The notes: generated from the sequence alone by a model not told the origin. A DNA stretch of 64,000 nt from Anaerobaca lacustris (GCF_030012215.1 NZ_JASCXX010000014.1:1-64000), one strand, 5' to 3'; shown: positions 1 to 8,673, counted from the first letter of the stretch. A program made the numbers and translations.

Positions 1-32
1 GGGCGTGAGGCGGTGGCTGATCAGCAAAGTGG

Positions 33-60
33 TTGCCTGGGGGGTGGGCGGGGCTATAAT
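33..60 (+). promoter_or_regulatory. Putative sigma-70 promoter for the ydjC-like operon
   Basis: TTGCCT (-35) and a perfect TATAAT (-10) are separated by 16 bp. The expected transcript start lies about 118 bp upstream of the first gene. The same hexamer pair and spacing recurs on the minus strand near 59.25 kb, which supports it as a genuine promoter type here. Confidence 0.6.
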
Positions 61-185
61 GAGTTTGTAGTGTGCCCGTAAGGGCATGCGTGCTCTTGAA
101 AGCAGCGTCTTACGACGACGCCGCGACGAACGGGCTTTGTCGAACAACGGAGGCCACTCAGGGTTCTTCTTAAGGCGGGGTTGCG

Positions 186-1043
186 ATGGATAGACGACAG
201 TTTTGTTTGCGGACGGTGGGAGTGTTGGCGGCGATGCCGCTGGGGGCGGGCAGCGGACTGGCACAGAGGCGGCAGGCGGGCGATTCGATCAAGCTGATCG
301 TACGGGCCGACGACATCGGCTCGTGCCATGCGGCGAACGTCGCCTGCATGCGGAGCTTCCGCGACGGGACCGCCCGGAGCGTCGAGGTTCAGGTGTGCTG
401 CCCGTGGTTCTATGAGGCGGCCCAGATGCTGCGGGCCGAGCCGGGCTACGATGTGGGCGTGCACCTGACGCTCACCAGCGAGTGGGCCAACTACAAGTGG
501 GGCCCGATCACGCAGGCGCCGAGCCTGGTCGATGCGGCCGGGCACTTCTTCGCGACGAACCGGGACTTCCTCGCCGCCAAGTGGGACGTTCACGAGGTCG
601 AGAAGGAGCTGCGGGCCCAGATCGAGCTGGCCCGCAAGCACATCCCGCAGGTGACGCACCTGAGCAGCCACATGGGCACGCCGACCATTACGCCGCAGTT
701 GCGAACGCTGGCGCAGAAGCTGGCGGCCGAGTACAAGCTGCCAATCGAGACGCCGGGGGCCCAGGGATTCCGCTGGCCCGCCGACAACAACGCCACCGCC
801 GAGCAGCGCGAGGCGGCCTTGGTCAAGGCGCTCGAGGAACTGAAGCCGGGCCTCTGGATCCTCGTCGAGCACCCGGGCCTCGACACCGACGAGATGCGGG
901 CGATCGGGCATGAGGGCTACTGGAACGTCGCGGCCCATCGCGACGGCGTCACCCGGTCGTTCACCAGCGAAAAGGTCAAGGCCATCATCGAGAAGCGAAG
1001 CATCCAACTGGTCAGCTACGGCGACACCTGGCCGCGCGGGTGA
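186..1043 (+). CDS. YdjC/ChbG-family carbohydrate deacetylase, Tat-exported
   Basis: Predicted to hydrolyse acetyl groups from N-acetylated sugars or oligosaccharides; this role comes from the ChbG/YdjC family and the substrate is unknown. The N-terminus (residues 1-27) reads MDRRQF followed by a hydrophobic stretch ending in GLAQ, a twin-arginine-like signal, so it probably acts outside the cytoplasm. The family metal site is recognisable as RADDIG (D42, D43), with VGVHLTLTSEW further on and THLSSHMGT in mid-protein. Length (285 aa) is normal for the family. It opens a plus-strand run with a LarA-like protein and a beta-propeller protein, downstream of a good promoter. Cytoplasmic ChbG-type enzymes lack such a signal, so export is the notable difference. 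Confidence 0.82.
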   Translation: MDRRQFCLRTVGVLAAMPLGAGSGLAQRRQAGDSIKLIVRADDIGSCHAANVACMRSFRDGTARSVEVQVCCPWFYEAAQMLRAEPGYDVGVHLTLTSEWANYKWGPITQAPSLVDAAGHFFATNRDFLAAKWDVHEVEKELRAQIELARKHIPQVTHLSSHMGTPTITPQLRTLAQKLAAEYKLPIETPGAQGFRWPADNNATAEQREAALVKALEELKPGLWILVEHPGLDTDEMRAIGHEGYWNVAAHRDGVTRSFTSEKVKAIIEKRSIQLVSYGDTWPRG

Positions 1044-1092
1044 AAGGCTGCGCGGACCCAGATGCGAGGACATACGAAGTCTGAGGGCCATT

Positions 1093-2400
1093 ATGCAGGT
1101 AGACCTTCACTATGGAACGGGTGTTGTCTCGCTTCGGGTGCCGGATCGGAACGTGCAGGAGATCATCCGGCCCTGGCAGGGGGAGCAGGGGGGCAATGGG
1201 GTGGTGAGCCTGCGGGAGACGATGGACGGTCAGGCGGGCGCCTTTCGCGACGCGGTCGCCGACAAACGGGTGTGCGTCCTCGTCGACGATGGCACGCGCG
1301 ACGAGCCGCTGGCGGACGTGCTGGCGGGACTGTGTGCCGCGCTGCAGCCGACCGTCTCGGTGCAATTCTTGATCTGCACGGGAACGCACACGGCCGCGAC
1401 GCCGAAGAACGAGCAGATCCGCCGCGAGATCGAGAAGGCCGGCCGGGACGCCGGCCTGACCGTTGTGCGAATTCACACCCATGACTGTCAGGCCGATACG
1501 TTCATCGACGTCGGCCGCACGTCGAGAGGGACGCAGGTGCTGGTCAACGCGTTTGCCGAGGAGGCAGACGTTTTTCTCGTTGTTGCCGATGTGAAGGTCC
1601 ATTACTTCGCGGGCTATTCGAATCCTGTAAAGAACTTCGTGCCCGGCATCTGTGCCTTTCGCACGGTCGAACAGAATCACAGCCTGGCCCTGCTCGATGA
1701 ATCCACGCACGGCGAGCATCCCTGGCATCCCAATCCCGAGCAGAGAAACAACCCACTGGCCGAGGACATGGTCGAGGGGATGGACCTGATCGCCAGGGGC
1801 CGGCCGATCTACGCGCTGGTGATGCTCAGCGCCGGCCCACGGCTGATCTGGGCGCGGTTCGGGCCGGTCCAGGACGTGAGCGCCGAGTCCTTCGCCGTGA
1901 CCGACGAACGGAACATCCAGACGGTCGCCCCGGCGTCGCATCTGGTCGTCTCGCCGGGCGGACGGAGCAACGACGAAGACCTCTACATCGCCCAGCGAGC
2001 CCTGGAACTGAACCGGGCGGCGGTGAGCGATGGCGGTGAGGTCCTGTTCCTGGCCGCCTGTCCCAACGGCATCGGCGAGCCGCAGACCCTGGCGAATTTC
2101 TACGACCGTTTGACGGCGCCGCTCGACGAGGTCATCCGGTCGATCCAGCAGGATTATGTCCTGTACAGTCACAAGCCGTACAAGTTCGCCGTGCTGATCC
2201 GCCGGCTGCGACGCATCTGGATGCACACGCAGATCGCCGACGATCTCGTCGAGGCGGCCCATATGCATCCCGCGCACGACCCGCAGGCTGTGGTGGACGG
2301 CTGGCTCGCCGAGCAGCCCGACGCCAGGATCATCTTCATCGACGGCGCCAACAAGGTCGCCCTCCGGGCCACGGGTGTGGATAGGAAAGGACCAGCATGA
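1093..2400 (+). CDS. LarA-family (DUF2088) nickel-pincer racemase/epimerase-like protein
   Basis: Resembles nickel-dependent lactate racemase LarA, which interconverts 2-hydroxyacid stereoisomers using a nicotinic-acid-derived nickel pincer bound to a lysine. Family residues are visible with LarA-like spacing: H99 in CTGTHT, H170 in KVHYFAGYS, K180 in NPVKNFVPG (the expected cofactor-bearing lysine) and H196 in EQNHS. The ATG at 1093 starts the conserved LarA N-terminus; an earlier in-frame start would overlap the deacetylase and adds an unconserved tail. It overlaps the next gene by 4 bp (ATGA), implying translational coupling. No larB, larC or larE cofactor genes lie nearby, so the pincer must be made elsewhere. 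Since LarA homologues act on varied 2-hydroxyacids and some sugars, the substrate cannot be named. Confidence 0.8.
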   Translation: MQVDLHYGTGVVSLRVPDRNVQEIIRPWQGEQGGNGVVSLRETMDGQAGAFRDAVADKRVCVLVDDGTRDEPLADVLAGLCAALQPTVSVQFLICTGTHTAATPKNEQIRREIEKAGRDAGLTVVRIHTHDCQADTFIDVGRTSRGTQVLVNAFAEEADVFLVVADVKVHYFAGYSNPVKNFVPGICAFRTVEQNHSLALLDESTHGEHPWHPNPEQRNNPLAEDMVEGMDLIARGRPIYALVMLSAGPRLIWARFGPVQDVSAESFAVTDERNIQTVAPASHLVVSPGGRSNDEDLYIAQRALELNRAAVSDGGEVLFLAACPNGIGEPQTLANFYDRLTAPLDEVIRSIQQDYVLYSHKPYKFAVLIRRLRRIWMHTQIADDLVEAAHMHPAHDPQAVVDGWLAEQPDARIIFIDGANKVALRATGVDRKGPA

Positions 2401-3968
2401 ACCAACACACGCGACGATCGGACCGAAATATCCTTGTTGCCCTGGTCTGCCACGTGTTGTTCCCGGCTTGCGATGTCTCGGCCGATCAGCCGCAGTGGGG
2501 CCGGGCGTGGACGCGGAACATGGTCTCCGACGCCACCGGGCTGATCGAGGACTTCGATCCCGCCACCGGCAGAAACGTCAGATGGGTGGTCCCCCTCGGC
2601 ACGGAGACGTGGGCGACGCCGATCGTCGCGCAGGGCCGCGTCTTCATCGGGACCAACAACAGGCCGCCCCGCGATCCGCGACACCGGGGCGACCGGGCGC
2701 TGCTGCTGTGCCTGGACGAGAACGACGGCCGCCTGCTCTGGCAGTCGGTGGTTCCCAAGCTCGGCCCCGATCCCTATTTGGACTGGCCGGGATCGGGCTT
2801 CTGCTCGCCGGTGACGGTCGAGGGCGACCGGGTGTATGTCGTCAACAATCGTGGCGAGGCCATGTGCCTCGATATCGAGGGCCAGCGCAACGGCAACCAG
2901 GGCCCGTTTCTGGACGAGGGCCGGCACATGGTCCCCGAAGGCGAACCACCGATCGAGGTTGCCGAGACGGATGGCGACATCATCTGGCTGTTCGACATTC
3001 ACAAGGAGACGGGGACGTATCCGCACGACGGGGCCCACTCCTCGATCCTGATCGACGGCGACTTCCTGTACATGAACACCGGCAACGGGGTAGACAATAC
3101 GCACCGCGTGATTCGCCGCCCCGATGGTCCCAGCCTCATCGTACTCGACAAGCATACCGGCCGTTATCTGGCCCGCGACGATGAGCGGATCGGACCGCGC
3201 ATCTTCCACTGCACGTGGTCGTCGCCCTCGATGGGAGTGGTGAACGGCTGCAAGCAGATCTTCTTCGGCGGCGGCGACGGCGTGCTCTACGCCTTCGAGC
3301 CGCTGGAAGCCGCGTGGCGAGGGCGTCCCGCCCTCGCGAATGCGGAACAAGGGCAAGATGCCCTCGCCACGGGCACGGTGGCGACACTCAAGCGAATCTG
3401 GCGGTTCGACCCCGATCCGGCGGCCCCGAAGGAGAACGTCAGCGACTATCTTCGCAACCGCGAGGTGAGCCCGAGCGTCATCAAAGGCATGCCGGTCTTT
3501 CATGAGAACCGCCTGTACTTTACATATGGAGGCGACATCTGGTGGGGCAAGAGGCAGGCATGGCTGGCGTGCATCGATGCGACGAAGACCGGTGATCTAA
3601 CCGATTCGGCGCTGGTGTGGTCGTACGAGTTGAACGAACAGAGTTGCTCGACGCCGGCCATCCACGATGGGCTGGCGTTCATCGTCGATTGCGGTCGGAC
3701 GATCCATTGCGTCGACATCGAGACAGGCCAAGCCCTTTGGACCCATGAGACCCAGGGCGAGATCTGGGCCTCGCCGCTGGTCGCCGACGGCAAGCTCTAC
3801 ATCGGCACCAAACGCCGGGACTTCTGGATCCTGGCCGCCGGCCGCGAGAAGAAGGTCCTCAGCGAGACCCGGCTTGACAGCCCCATCTCCGCTTCACCCA
3901 TTGCCGCCAACGGCGTGGTCTACGTCGCGACGATGAGGAACCTCTACGCACTCCAGGCATCGCCGTGA
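2397..3968 (+). CDS. Secreted PQQ-like beta-propeller repeat protein
   Basis: An exported protein of 523 aa built from repeated tryptophan-docking-type blades. Motifs such as VVPLGTETWATPIV, GRVFIGTNN, GLAFIVDCGRTIHCVDIETG and DGKLYIGTKRRDFWIL alternate along residues 60-520, typical of PQQ_2/BamB-like propellers. A hydrophobic signal segment covers about residues 12-29. There are no clear quinoprotein catalytic residues, so binding or scaffolding is as likely as dehydrogenase activity. The gene starts inside the LarA stop codon (ATGA). Residues about 306-325 (RGRPALANAEQGQDALAT) are encoded by a 57-bp palindromic repeat unrelated to the propeller pattern, apparently an in-frame insertion. 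Confidence 0.78.
   Translation: MNQHTRRSDRNILVALVCHVLFPACDVSADQPQWGRAWTRNMVSDATGLIEDFDPATGRNVRWVVPLGTETWATPIVAQGRVFIGTNNRPPRDPRHRGDRALLLCLDENDGRLLWQSVVPKLGPDPYLDWPGSGFCSPVTVEGDRVYVVNNRGEAMCLDIEGQRNGNQGPFLDEGRHMVPEGEPPIEVAETDGDIIWLFDIHKETGTYPHDGAHSSILIDGDFLYMNTGNGVDNTHRVIRRPDGPSLIVLDKHTGRYLARDDERIGPRIFHCTWSSPSMGVVNGCKQIFFGGGDGVLYAFEPLEAAWRGRPALANAEQGQDALATGTVATLKRIWRFDPDPAAPKENVSDYLRNREVSPSVIKGMPVFHENRLYFTYGGDIWWGKRQAWLACIDATKTGDLTDSALVWSYELNEQSCSTPAIHDGLAFIVDCGRTIHCVDIETGQALWTHETQGEIWASPLVADGKLYIGTKRRDFWILAAGREKKVLSETRLDSPISASPIAANGVVYVATMRNLYALQASP
3314..3370. repeat. 57-bp palindromic element inside a coding sequence
   Basis: The outer arms GTGGCGAGGG and CCCTCGCCAC (3314-3323, 3361-3370) are perfect 10-bp complements. 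Inside are a second hairpin, GCGAGGGCG/CGCCCTCGC around TCC, and GGGCA/TGCCC around AGA. The element is 57 bp, exactly 19 codons, so it leaves the propeller reading frame intact. Confidence 0.75.
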
Positions 3969-4045
3969 GATAGATCAGAGGGCTCATGGAGTGATTGCTC
4001 TCTCGAAAACAGCGCGCGGGAACCTGATATCTCCTGGTTGTGTGG

Positions 4046-4900
4046 CTATCTTCTGTAGCGATACGCCCATCCGGCGGCCATGTAATCGATGTCCGATGTC
4101 TGTCCCTCGGGTGGATATTCGATGCCGTATTGCGTCACGCCTTGTGTGAGCAGCTTGTCCACGCGTTCGATCGTGAAGCGGTCTCGCCACTTGCGGACCT
4201 CCGAATGGCCGTCGCAGAAGCCCAGCACGCTGCTGTCACCGTGATTGACGGCCATCGGCCCCCACCAGCCCCATCGGGACAGTTGCGTGTACTCGGGCGC
4301 ACCCAGAACGAAGTGGTGGCTGGAATTCCAGTTGCGCGTCTCGGCGCTCTCGACGAACACGTATCGCGTCGAAGGCGAAGAGATCTCGTCGAATCTCCTG
4401 ATCTGATGGTTGTAGCGAGGGTCGCCTGGATCCGTGACATAGTACAGGCATTGAGGAATCGAATAGGTGACAAAGACACGGGTCCCGTCATACATGCTCT
4501 TGCGGATGTTGTCGCCGGGGCAGTGATAGACTTTCGGGTTCTTGACGTACGGAAACAGGACCCCTTCCCGGATCCCGCGAATCTCGTCCTCGTCCGTCAC
4601 CGGGGGTTCCGTCTGCGAGATGCTCATCCGATTGCCGCCCTCGTCGCGCGGGATGCCGCACCAGCCGATGAACTTCCCGCCCGGCTCCGTCGCGTAGTCC
4701 TCGCAGCTCATGATGCGGCCGTCGTTGTCCTGCATGTACATGTACCAGCCGAGCGAGAGGTTCTTGGTGTTGCTCAGACACGCGGTCGTGGCGGCCTTCT
4801 TTTTGGCCAGATTCAACGCGGGCATGATGATCGCCATCAGCAGGGCGATGATCGCGATGACCACCAGCAATTCGATCAGGGTGAACGCTCGTGTCTTCAT
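4046..4900 (-). CDS. Type II secretion-like pseudopilin (prepilin N-terminal methylation domain, H-X9-DG type)
   Basis: The N-terminus MKTRAFTLIELLVVIAI is a textbook class III prepilin signal: cleavage before F followed by a +5 glutamate and one hydrophobic helix. The C-terminal part carries GFCDGHSE, the DG motif of the large DUF1559/H-X9-DG pseudopilin group that planctomycetes and relatives encode in many copies. Start at 4900 is supported by an AGGCGCAAGG ribosome site directly upstream; the longer frame begins inside the neighbouring gene. It lies 31 bp downstream of the large LamG protein on the same strand and is probably co-transcribed with it. Its role is likely surface display or secretion, but the individual function of such proteins is unknown. 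Confidence 0.88.
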   Translation of the reverse strand: MKTRAFTLIELLVVIAIIALLMAIIMPALNLAKKKAATTACLSNTKNLSLGWYMYMQDNDGRIMSCEDYATEPGGKFIGWCGIPRDEGGNRMSISQTEPPVTDEDEIRGIREGVLFPYVKNPKVYHCPGDNIRKSMYDGTRVFVTYSIPQCLYYVTDPGDPRYNHQIRRFDEISSPSTRYVFVESAETRNWNSSHHFVLGAPEYTQLSRWGWWGPMAVNHGDSSVLGFCDGHSEVRKWRDRFTIERVDKLLTQGVTQYGIEYPPEGQTSDIDYMAAGWAYRYRR

Positions 4901-4931
4901 CCTTGCGCCTTTCCGAACCCGAATCGTCCGT

Positions 4932-7844
4932 CTACGGCGTATCAAACGGCATCGTACGTCCGGCAAGCCATGCCATCTCGCCATGAGACAAAGACCGGCC
5001 ATACAGGCGCACCTCGTCGATCGCGCCCGGGAAGTAGCGAGACAGGCTGTCGTGCTTGAGAACGCCGATAGTCATGTTCTGCAGCATCTGGCCGAACTCA
5101 TTGCTGTCGTCGGCCGTGCCCGCCACTTCGCCATTGATATACAACGTGCAGGTTTGCGCCGTCTTGATGATCCCCGCGTGGTGCCAGGCGCCGTCGTCGG
5201 CCGTCACGGTGCTGTAGATGTCCGTTCCGCCGGATGTGCCGAGTGGCGCCCGATGCAGGAATCGCAGCGTGCCGTTGCCGCGAAGCTCGAGGAGAATGCC
5301 ATGCGCTCCGTCCGAGTCGTAGATCGACAGCAGGTCGCGTTCCCCCGTGCCGCCATCGACGCGGAACCACAGGGCGGCCGAGTAGGTCGGCAGATCATAG
5401 GACCCCTCGACGTGAACGTAATCGGCCACTCCGTCGAGCTGAATCGCTTGGTCGGTTCGGCCGGCGGCAAACGTCGGCGAGCCAACGAGGACGCCGTTGC
5501 GCGTTCCACTGCTGTCGTCGGCGTTGCCTTCGAAGGCGAAATGGCCTGTCAGGAGCGCCGAGAGCGGTTCGACGGGGACGATGGAATTGCGATCGAGGGG
5601 AGACAGCGCGATATCGTCAACAAAGAGAAGCCCTTTTCCACCCTCCAACCCGATCGTCAACCTGGTGACGTTGCGGAGATCGGCGCCGGCAAAGTCCGCC
5701 AGGTCGATATACCAGAACTGCCACGTCTTGAGCTGAAGGTTGTCGGCGGCACCGCCATAAAGGACCTTGCTGCCATTGATCTTGACATACATCTGTCCTG
5801 GCGTGTTGGACGGATCACCGTGGAACCAGAGCGTCAGGGCTTTGAGGCCGTACCGCGTCCAGTCCTGTGGCTCGTCGAATGTGCGCGTCGCTTCCGACAC
5901 GGCGGCCGACGTGTTGTCATAGAACAGCGGCATCGACTGCCTTCCGCCGTGGACGATGGCCTGTTCGGCGAATGGTGTGTTCATATACCCCACGACCGAT
6001 CCCGTATCGTTGACCCATCCATCGATCCACGTGTCGAAAATGGCGTTGTCTCCATCGTTGTACGTTTCGAAGTCTTCCACCACGATCGACGGCTGTGTGG
6101 AGAAACTCCAGATCTCGCCTTCCCACAGACCGGGTGTCTCGGCCTCGTTGATCTCATCGATCCTCCAATAGTAGGTCCGGCCCAGTTCGAGCAGACCGTC
6201 GGCATCCAGATGCGACTCATCTGCGACGGCAACCAGGGCCGCGTCGTCGGCCTCCCCGATGAGTTGCGATTCGTCCGTGGTGAGATATACTTCGTGTGTG
6301 ACGGCCCCTCGGCCTGCGCGCCAGCTCAAGACGGCGTCCGGCCCGACGTCCACTGCCCCGGCCGCCGGCTGCGGCTCGCGCGCCTGAACGGGGATGTAGA
6401 GGAAACGCACTTCGCTGAGGCCGAACTGGCCCATCATGCCCCATCCGCTGTTGACGATCAGCCGGACGTATCTGGCCGCAATCCCGCCGAGGTCCACCGT
6501 CGTGTTGTACGTATAGGTGCTCTGGGCGGTGGCCCGAGCCAGCGAAACGTCGCCCAGCGTCATCCAGGCCTCTCCATCAGCAGAGTATTCCACGGTGACG
6601 TCTTTAATGCCGAAACCCAGCACGGGCTCAAACCGCACGTTGTAGTTCCACACGAGCATCTGGTGAAGCTTGTACAGACGATCCAGCTCGAATTGGATGT
6701 ACAGCGGCTCGTCGTCCGGCGGGCTGGCCAGCCACATGTCCTCGCCCTCGGTGGAATGCTGGTCTTCAGCGTTGAGTCCGGACCGATTGACTGTGTTCTC
6801 GGGCCCCAGATCGGCTTCGGAGATTCCGTTGCTGCTGGCGATCGCCTGCTCGATCGGATAGGCCACCGGCTCGGTCGTGAAACTCCAGACCTCGCCCTTG
6901 ATGACGGTGGCCTCCGGTGGCGCGTTGACTTCATCGACGCGCCAGTAGTAGATCTGCTCGAGCTCCACTCGACCGGGGTCGAAGGTTGCTTCAGTCCGTC
7001 CCGAAGCAATCAGAACACCTCGTGGTTCGGCGACAGTGGCGTTTTCGACGTCGTCGCGCGACGTTCCGAGGTAGACGTCGTGCGTGGCCGCGAACATCCC
7101 CGCTGTCCAGCGCAGCAGCACATCCGTCGGCACGTCCACCGCCCCGTTGGCGGGGCTCGGGCTGGTGGCCGTCTCGACGATGCGCCGGTCCAGCTCGAAG
7201 CCGTTCATGACGAGGAAGGCCGTGTTCACAGGGCTCGAGGGCGACGTGACATCGAAGATCAGAACGATGTCATCCGCCCCGTTCGAGACGACCATCGTAT
7301 GGAACACCGTGACATTCTCGAAGCCATCGACGCGGTCGGCCGTTCCGGACTCCGAATGGGAGATGTCGATGTCCGTCGTTGTGTGCGAGCCGGTCGCATC
7401 GACAACCGTGACATTGAAGATGCCGGTCTGGTCGTCGGTATCGTGGTGGTAGGAAAGCCACGAGTAGGATCCTTGCGGAAGCCCGGAGATGGTGAGGCGC
7501 ATCGGGTTGCCGACCTGGCGGGTGTCCGTCCCGATCCACGTGTTGATCAGATCGGCGTGCTCGCCCGTGTAGCCGTTTCTGCCGCTGGCGCTTCGGTCGA
7601 TCATCGCCATGACGGTGTTTGCCGCGCCGGTGGCCCAGGTGGGCTGGAGCGTCACTGTGGCGCCGAAGGCGGAATAGCTCTGCGCCGTGAACGTGGCCGC
7701 GTCGCTTCGGGTGGCGAAATACCCCTGGTAGCCGGCCTCGACCGGTCCGCCGGTCACCGTGAAGTCGATCCTCAACTGCGCCTGTACCGCAGCGGACCCC
7801 AGCAGCAGGCAGGACAAGATCAGCGTCGTCAGCCTTTTCATCAT
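4932..7844 (-). CDS. Large secreted LamG / discoidin / FN3-like multidomain protein
   Basis: A 970-aa exported protein. A Sec signal (MMKRLTTLILSCLLLGSAAVQA) is followed by an N-terminal beta-rich region (about 25-200) of unknown family. Then come an FN3-like module with HDVYLGTSRDDV and YYWRVDEVN (about 205-325), a discoidin-like (F5/8 C) domain with VWNYNVRFEPVLGFGIKDV (345-480), a second FN3-like module (485-585), a carbohydrate-binding-like module starting VVEDFETYND (590-745), and a C-terminal LamG/concanavalin-like domain (770-960). Start 7844 follows GGAAAGGAGCGC. The protein shares this modular order with the gene at 51649 and is clearly its paralogue. It probably binds polysaccharide or matrix at the cell surface; no catalytic motif is visible. 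A pseudopilin gene follows immediately. Confidence 0.8.
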   Translation of the reverse strand: MMKRLTTLILSCLLLGSAAVQAQLRIDFTVTGGPVEAGYQGYFATRSDAATFTAQSYSAFGATVTLQPTWATGAANTVMAMIDRSASGRNGYTGEHADLINTWIGTDTRQVGNPMRLTISGLPQGSYSWLSYHHDTDDQTGIFNVTVVDATGSHTTTDIDISHSESGTADRVDGFENVTVFHTMVVSNGADDIVLIFDVTSPSSPVNTAFLVMNGFELDRRIVETATSPSPANGAVDVPTDVLLRWTAGMFAATHDVYLGTSRDDVENATVAEPRGVLIASGRTEATFDPGRVELEQIYYWRVDEVNAPPEATVIKGEVWSFTTEPVAYPIEQAIASSNGISEADLGPENTVNRSGLNAEDQHSTEGEDMWLASPPDDEPLYIQFELDRLYKLHQMLVWNYNVRFEPVLGFGIKDVTVEYSADGEAWMTLGDVSLARATAQSTYTYNTTVDLGGIAARYVRLIVNSGWGMMGQFGLSEVRFLYIPVQAREPQPAAGAVDVGPDAVLSWRAGRGAVTHEVYLTTDESQLIGEADDAALVAVADESHLDADGLLELGRTYYWRIDEINEAETPGLWEGEIWSFSTQPSIVVEDFETYNDGDNAIFDTWIDGWVNDTGSVVGYMNTPFAEQAIVHGGRQSMPLFYDNTSAAVSEATRTFDEPQDWTRYGLKALTLWFHGDPSNTPGQMYVKINGSKVLYGGAADNLQLKTWQFWYIDLADFAGADLRNVTRLTIGLEGGKGLLFVDDIALSPLDRNSIVPVEPLSALLTGHFAFEGNADDSSGTRNGVLVGSPTFAAGRTDQAIQLDGVADYVHVEGSYDLPTYSAALWFRVDGGTGERDLLSIYDSDGAHGILLELRGNGTLRFLHRAPLGTSGGTDIYSTVTADDGAWHHAGIIKTAQTCTLYINGEVAGTADDSNEFGQMLQNMTIGVLKHDSLSRYFPGAIDEVRLYGRSLSHGEMAWLAGRTMPFDTP

Positions 7845-8142
7845 GCGCTCCTTTCCGTCAGATATGGACCTCACATAGCACTTACAGAAGAAAGATCACC
7901 GAATCCACGCCACCGCTCTCCTCTCTCATCCTTGGAGGTGTGTTCTTGAGCCATGGCCTCCCAGCTCCAGACCCTTGTGTCCGTGCAGACCGGTGTTCCG
8001 AGCATTCCGTGCGTTCACCCACAGGCCTATTCTATCCTATCGCACCGGATATCGACCAAGAAAATACACAGAAGCGGCGTCCATAGCGTGCGAAGGGTGG
8101 TACAGACGGCCGGACCGGCAGGGGTGGATGCGCCTTCTTCGT
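7845..8142. other. Intergenic region between divergent LamG and marR genes
   Basis: About 300 bp without a supported gene. It should contain the promoter for the minus-strand LamG gene, but no convincing -35/-10 pair was found for it. Short open frames here lack ribosome sites and family resemblance. The plus-strand promoter and operator lie just to the right. Confidence 0.5.
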
Positions 8143-8171
8143 TTGCCCCCGCTCCGTTTGTTTGTTATAAT
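8143..8171 (+). promoter_or_regulatory. Promoter of the marR-thioredoxin operon
   Basis: TTGCCC (-35), a 17-bp spacer and a perfect TATAAT (-10). The -10 hexamer overlaps the left half of a perfect palindrome, so a bound regulator would block RNA polymerase. Confidence 0.7.
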
Positions 8172-8187
8172 TGCTATTAGCAATTAT
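8167..8187. promoter_or_regulatory. 21-bp perfect palindrome, predicted MarR autoregulatory operator
   Basis: Half-sites ATAATTGCTA and TAGCAATTAT are exact 10-bp inverted repeats around a single T. The site covers the -10 box and the expected transcription start, directly before a marR-family gene. This is the usual arrangement for MarR autorepression; the binding itself is inferred. Confidence 0.75.
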
Positions 8188-8227
8188 TGCTATGAACAAA
8201 TATATCGTCCGGGGAGTAGATAAGGCC

Positions 8228-8638
8228 ATGAGCCGACGGTTTTTCGAGTTGATTCTCGCGATCAAGCGAAAGTGCCAGTGCAACGAGGAGCAGATCCGCA
8301 AGGAGCTGGGCCTGACGGCTGCCCAACTCGGCGCCTTGATCGTCCTGGACGACCGGACCGAGGTCGCCGGGTGTGAATTTGCCCGGCGGATGGGCTTATC
8401 CGCGTCGCGGGGCAGCCGGGTGCTCAACAGCTTGGTCGCCGCCGGCTATGTTGCGACGCACGTCCGGGCCGAAGATCGCCGGACGATCCAAGTCACGCTG
8501 ACGGACAAAGGCAGACGAATGAAAGGGCGAATCGCGGATCGCATGACCGATTGCGAAAGCCGTATCTGCGACCGTCTGGACCATTCCGATCTCCGGCAGG
8601 TCAGGGCGGCGCTGGAACGCCTGGAGGCGGTCCTGTGA
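8228..8638 (+). CDS. MarR-family transcriptional regulator, cysteine-rich
   Basis: A 136-aa winged-helix regulator. The recognition region FARRMGLSASRGSRVLNSLVAAGYV and wing AEDRRTIQVTLTDKG are typical of MarR. It carries C16 and C18 (KRKCQCNEE), C49 (VAGCEF) and two further cysteines near the C-terminus. Because it sits next to a thioredoxin-domain gene, a thiol or redox signal is plausible though unproven. I chose ATG 8228, preceded by GATAAGG, which fits the MarR N-terminus; an ATG at 8192 lies only about 14 nt after the predicted transcript start and would add 12 residues. It likely represses its own promoter through the 21-bp palindrome and controls the gene that follows. Confidence 0.85.
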   Translation: MSRRFFELILAIKRKCQCNEEQIRKELGLTAAQLGALIVLDDRTEVAGCEFARRMGLSASRGSRVLNSLVAAGYVATHVRAEDRRTIQVTLTDKGRRMKGRIADRMTDCESRICDRLDHSDLRQVRAALERLEAVL

Positions 8639-8673
8639 GAAGCCCGTTCAACCGAACTTCAAGGAGAATGGCG

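Noticed and set aside
54-1091. A 345-codon minus-strand frame opposite the deacetylase
   Set aside because: Shadow of the plus-strand gene, which has a promoter, Tat signal and family motifs.
3966-4035. Terminator between convergent propeller and pseudopilin genes
   Set aside because: GAGATA...TATCTC can pair only across a 48-nt loop with a bulge and no U-tract.
4710-7949. A 1079-codon open frame on the plus strand antisense to the LamG gene
   Set aside because: No signal, domain or low-complexity pattern of a real protein; the opposite strand encodes recognisable domains throughout. Long antisense frames are expected at this GC content.
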